64,000 nt of DNA from Nymphaea colorata (lineage: Eukaryota; Streptophyta; Magnoliopsida; Nymphaeales; Nymphaeaceae): positions 5,683,528 to 5,747,527 of the forward strand of contig NC_045140.1 of assembly GCF_008831285.2 (NCBI RefSeq), read 5' to 3'. Position 1 is the stretch's first letter, and each line of letters starts with the position of its first letter. A program made the position numbers and the translations under genes. A model generated the notes under the pieces. It did not search any database. It was not told where the DNA came from and worked only from the letters and a program-made list of their open reading frames with translations. Of this stretch, positions 61,856-64,000 are shown one piece after another.

Positions 61856-62983
61856 TGCATGTGTGTGTAATCAAGAAAACTAGTTCACAGTGTGTATCTT
61901 TATCATGTCTTTATGTCAGAAAAGAAAGAAAAGCCCAATAGCGTTTTCAGTACAAAAAACATACATGTGTGCATGTGCGTACAATCAGTTGAACCTGTAG
62001 CCATACTATCAATTTTCTCATGTGCATGCAAAAATTGAAAGGACAAATGGACTCGGTTGTCAATAAAAAACAAGCACAGGAATATGTGTCATCAATTTTA
62101 TCATGTGTATAAAAAAAATTGAAAGAACAAAGTGGACTTTGTTGTCAATAAAAAACAAGCACAGGAATACGTGTATAATCAGGCAAACCTGTTGTCATAG
62201 TATGCATACTTATCACATGTATGGGGCAGAACAGAAAGAAAAGATGGGTAGCATTTTTGTTACAAGACACACACATACACGTATTACCAGGTACACCTAT
62301 TACTATGGTACATATTCTTAGCATGCCTATTGAAAGAACAGTTAATATTTTCAATAGAACACCTCCAGTAAAATATACAGCTCACATCGGAAAATTTTAT
62401 ATTGACTGGTTTAATTTAACCACCTATAAGGAGTACGAAACTTCAGGTGAATGAAAATGCAGTTTGCAGTTCACTTTATGAGAAAACTCCAACACCCTAG
62501 AGGTGAGAAATAAATACACAATCTTAAGTTCTCAATATGTGTATTTGGATTAAAAATGTGAAAAACCAAAAAACTAACCCTTCTTCCCCGCAGCCAAAGA
62601 CTGTTGGAAGGCATCCCCTGCTGATTTAGGAATCATGACAACAGGAATTGTAACGTTGATAGAAGTATCATTTTCAGTGCAAACCATTTTATAGAGATCT
62701 GCAGAACATCACAAACAAAAATCAATAAAATTAACTTTAGATGACAACAGCCAATATCCAGAAAAATAAAAGTAAAATAAGAAAATTCAAACCCCTAGAC
62801 TGCTAGAAACACAAAAAAATAGATGGCCAACAAGGTTACCAAAACCAACATTCAAAGTATCAGAAGTATACCTTCTTTGTCATTCATCACAAGTAATCCT
62901 GCAGCACCTTCAGCCTGTGCAACTTTGGCCTTAGTTGTGAAGGTGCAATCCCCACGCTTCACTAAGAGAATTGAACTGGAGAG
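43220..62983 (-). CDS. signal peptide peptidase-like (SPPL) intramembrane aspartyl protease, 5'-partial
   Basis: Twelve exons in transcript order: 62872-62983, 62579-62698, 60931-61088, 55675-55857, 53694-53728, 53464-53620, 51424-51477, 51236-51328, 50636-50778, 44418-44488, 43421-43504, 43220-43314. All are GT-AG and in frame, giving 434 C-terminal residues. Exons 1-2 of this set encode the end of a lumenal PA domain ([29 protein letters not shown]). Transmembrane segments follow. The catalytic motifs are complete: YD in [12 protein letters not shown], GxGD in [12 protein letters not shown], and PAL in [10 protein letters not shown]. It ends [15 protein letters not shown]. Plant SPPLs with PA domains (AtSPPL2-5 / rice SPPL2-3 types) cleave type-II membrane proteins in endomembranes; their substrates are not defined here. 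The signal peptide and start of the PA domain lie beyond 62983, probably outside the window. Introns of 3-6 kb are enlarged by transposons. Confidence 0.94.
46346..50142 (+). pseudogene. broken gypsy Gag-Pol
   Basis: Fragments seen in several frames: a short Gag remnant, a protease segment with [11 protein letters not shown]-type text near 47005-47035, RT and RNase H from about 47380 to 48440 (fragments [20 protein letters not shown] and SRALGP), and integrase from about 49060 to 49700 ([24 protein letters not shown]). A chromodomain-like end ([19 protein letters not shown]) is at about 50050-50110. Many stops, frame changes and a much shortened Gag show it is dead. It is split inside RNase H/integrase by a TIR element. 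Confidence 0.9.
48573..48954. mobile_element. 382-bp TIR element nested in the gypsy remnant
   Basis: Ends CTATGTCACA (48573-48582) and TGTGACATAG (48945-48954) are perfect 10-bp inverted repeats, inside longer GC-rich partly matching ends (GTGCGGATAC... / ...GTGTCCG). An 8-bp direct repeat CTCCAAAG flanks it (48565-48572 and 48955-48962; 9 bp if the shared C is counted), so its size fits a hAT or Mutator type. It has no coding capacity. The gypsy pol text resumes on the other side. Confidence 0.88.
52203..52530 (+). pseudogene. fragment of an ARM-repeat (plant U-box type) gene in an SPPL intron
   Basis: One frame reads [32 protein letters not shown] and continues to [17 protein letters not shown] and [13 protein letters not shown], the typical ARM-repeat end of plant U-box E3 ligases (PUB type). 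It lacks a U-box, a start context and a proper C-terminus; after TETG the sequence departs from the family. It lies on the strand opposite the SPPL gene, inside the intron between its exons 53464-53620 and 51424-51477. It is probably a captured or retroposed fragment. The family name is recognised by pattern only. Confidence 0.75.
52540..53463. other. rest of the SPPL intron with TA microsatellites
   Basis: Holds (TA)n tracts at about 52845-52869 and 52986-53031 and a stretch with repeated GACTAGTC/CATGGACTAG words at 53125-53260. No gene was seen; the short frames across the TA tracts are artefacts. Confidence 0.7.
53729..55674 (-). other. SPPL intron without recognised elements
   Basis: 1.9 kb, AT-rich with poly-T/poly-A runs (54950-55260). 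No gene, transposon end or repeat could be defined. Confidence 0.6.
57448..59359 (+). mobile_element. TRIM-like non-autonomous LTR retrotransposon, 1.9 kb
   Basis: LTRs at 57448-57742 (295 bp) and 59023-59359 (337 bp) both start TGATGCAA(A/G)ATGAAAGC and end CTTCTTGCATCA. A perfect TSD ACTTG lies at 57443-57447 and 59360-59364. A TATA-like CTATATAAAGGGA is in both LTRs (57541, 59117). A PBS-like TTGGAATCAGAGC follows the left LTR and a purine tract TAGGGGAG precedes the right one. The interior (about 1.3 kb) carries a Gag-like frame ([16 protein letters not shown]..., 57771-57938) and GC-rich Pro/Arg-rich text but no protease, RT or integrase. It therefore depends on a partner element. Confidence 0.92.
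59938..60428 (+). mobile_element. solo LTR related to the outer Copia family
   Basis: Begins TGCTAGAATTTAAG and ends CTGGTTTACA, with a perfect TSD GTTTG at 59933-59937 and 60429-60433. The distal part (TTCAAGAGTGTGACTCTTGA and following) resembles the end of the outer Copia LTR at 31880-31949 and 36790-36865. No internal part remains, consistent with LTR-LTR recombination that removed a full element. Confidence 0.88.
61751..61852. repeat. (CT)n and (TA)n microsatellite
   Basis: CT run at 61751-61775 and TA run at 61795-61852 in an SPPL intron. Confidence 0.95.
61858..62340. repeat. degenerate tandem repeats in an SPPL intron
   Basis: Text near CAATTTT(C/A)TCATGTG recurs at 62010 and 62093 (83-bp period), with CAATAAAAAACAAGCACAGG in both copies. 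Diverged units built from AGAAAGAAAAG, (A/C)GTGTATAATCAG and ACTTATCACATG extend on both sides. The segment is a decayed minisatellite. Confidence 0.75.
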
Positions 62984-64000
62984 CTACGCATAATACAACA
63001 TGGTCAATGAAAGGTGAATGCAACAGGGAAAAAATATGTAAGAAGATGTGATGTTCCCAAAAAAAAAAAAATAGAAAGGAATGGAAAACAAAGACCTTGA
63101 AGCAGAAAAAATTGCATCATATGCAAAATCTTTTCATAGAAGTAGACAATTCGGGATATCCAAAGCCATTCAGCAATAGACCCAAACCACACATAAAATA
63201 GGCCATCGGGCAGTTGTAGCAAATCAACACTCCTTGAAAGAGAACATTTGTGACAGACAATTACTATGTAACACGGACACTTCTAAATGGTAGAAGTACC
63301 CGTGTCGACGTGATATGACCTATGTCACATAGGTACGGGTACAGGTGCTGGTAGGGGTACGAAGAAGCAGGTACAGTACGGCATTTTCGCCAATCTTGGT
63401 ACGCAATAATTATATATTTTTAATTCCAAAAAACAAAATTGATATCATCACATCATTAAGACAATGCTCCTTTCATAGTTCCTACATATAATCTCATAAA
63501 ACAAAACATAAATAGACTAAGACAGTGTTTTTTCTTTTTGTGGTTTGGATCGGTTCTGCCCAGCACCGTTCGAAACGTACCCAGTCGTACCCCCGTACAC
63601 CTGTACGGTTACGTGAATATTGGACAAACCCAATAAATTCATGAGATTTTCATTTTTGGCAAGATTTTCAAAATCTTATGTTTTTTACCTTTTTTGTTTT
63701 ATTTGATTTTCTCATAAATATCGTGAGAATTTTTGAAAATCTCACAATACGTGTGACACAGCATAGCATACAAAGAATCAATGAATTATTAGTACAAAAA
63801 CTCGAACAAAGAATGCAATGCCATATTTTGTCTCAAAAGTAGTTAATGATATGTCGAAAACTAAAGGCTCTACTTACATAGTTCTTCAGAAAAAAGTTGT
63901 TTCCTCTACCATTTCTAGAAGCATAACAAAATTCTCTCCAAATGGTACCTAGTTCTGAATTACTATGATCCGTGGCATTACTTGTAACCCTTGCAGGGAG
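62984..64000. other. SPPL intron at the right edge, with a TIR-element relative
   Basis: No SPPL exon upstream of 62983 was recognised before the window ends. The start of the PA domain is not seen. At 63264-63280 and 63320 there are CTATGTAACACGGACAC and CTATGTCACATAGG, matching the ends of the 382-bp element at 48573-48954. The GGTACGGGTAC / CGTACCC text nearby is the inverted GC-rich body of the same kind of element, but its boundaries and TSD could not be resolved. An open stretch on the minus strand near 63880-64000 has no family signature. Confidence 0.55.

Overview
This is nuclear DNA from a flowering plant. The genes have many small exons with GT-AG introns, the AT-rich spacers carry (CT)n/(TA)n microsatellites, and the transposons (Copia, chromoviral Ty3/gypsy, a TRIM-like element, hAT-type MITEs) are plant types. 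The species cannot be named from the sequence. No tRNA, rRNA, CRISPR or bacterial-type operon was seen.

Four protein genes are supported. (1) 2180-3475 (+): a two-exon RABA-type small GTPase, closest in feel to RABA5, 214 aa. (2) 5404-6960 (-): a seven-exon pirin (Fe-binding cupin), with a possible organelle presequence if the upstream ATG is used. (3) 16081-39625 (-): a 14-exon gene for a 1022-aa protein that joins a class-3 lipase domain (GHSLGGA), a P-loop NTPase-like domain and a hydrophobic C-terminal tail. It resembles Arabidopsis At3g07400. (4) 43220-62983 (-), cut by the right window edge: a signal-peptide-peptidase-like (SPPL) intramembrane aspartyl protease with a PA domain and YD, GFGD and PAL motifs. 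Twelve exons encode the last 434 residues. The splice junctions I chose for all four genes keep the reading frame.

Layout: 1-2179 spacer; Rab gene; 3476-5403 spacer with a 156-bp hAT MITE; pirin; 7018-15936 gene-poor spacer with tandem repeats, a GC-rich palindrome and a CACTA-like end; lipase gene; 39626-43219 spacer; SPPL gene to the window edge.

Transposons account for the large size of genes 3 and 4. Lipase intron 1 is 14.4 kb. It holds a decayed Copia element (26153-36865, + strand) whose left LTR was split by a second, apparently intact Copia (26486-31807, - strand, 5-bp TSD TTGTG, uninterrupted Gag-Pol of about 1430 aa). SPPL introns hold a decayed chromoviral gypsy element (46037-50469) with a 382-bp TIR element inside it, a fragment of an ARM-repeat/U-box-type gene, a TRIM-like LTR element (57448-59359, TSD ACTTG) and a solo LTR (59938-60428, TSD GTTTG).

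The genes look like unrelated housekeeping or membrane-traffic functions placed side by side, not a pathway cluster. I found no convincing new system. The observations most worth following are the nested insertion in the lipase gene, the lipase/P-loop fusion, the dual-start pirin, and the duplicated terminal exon of the lipase gene.
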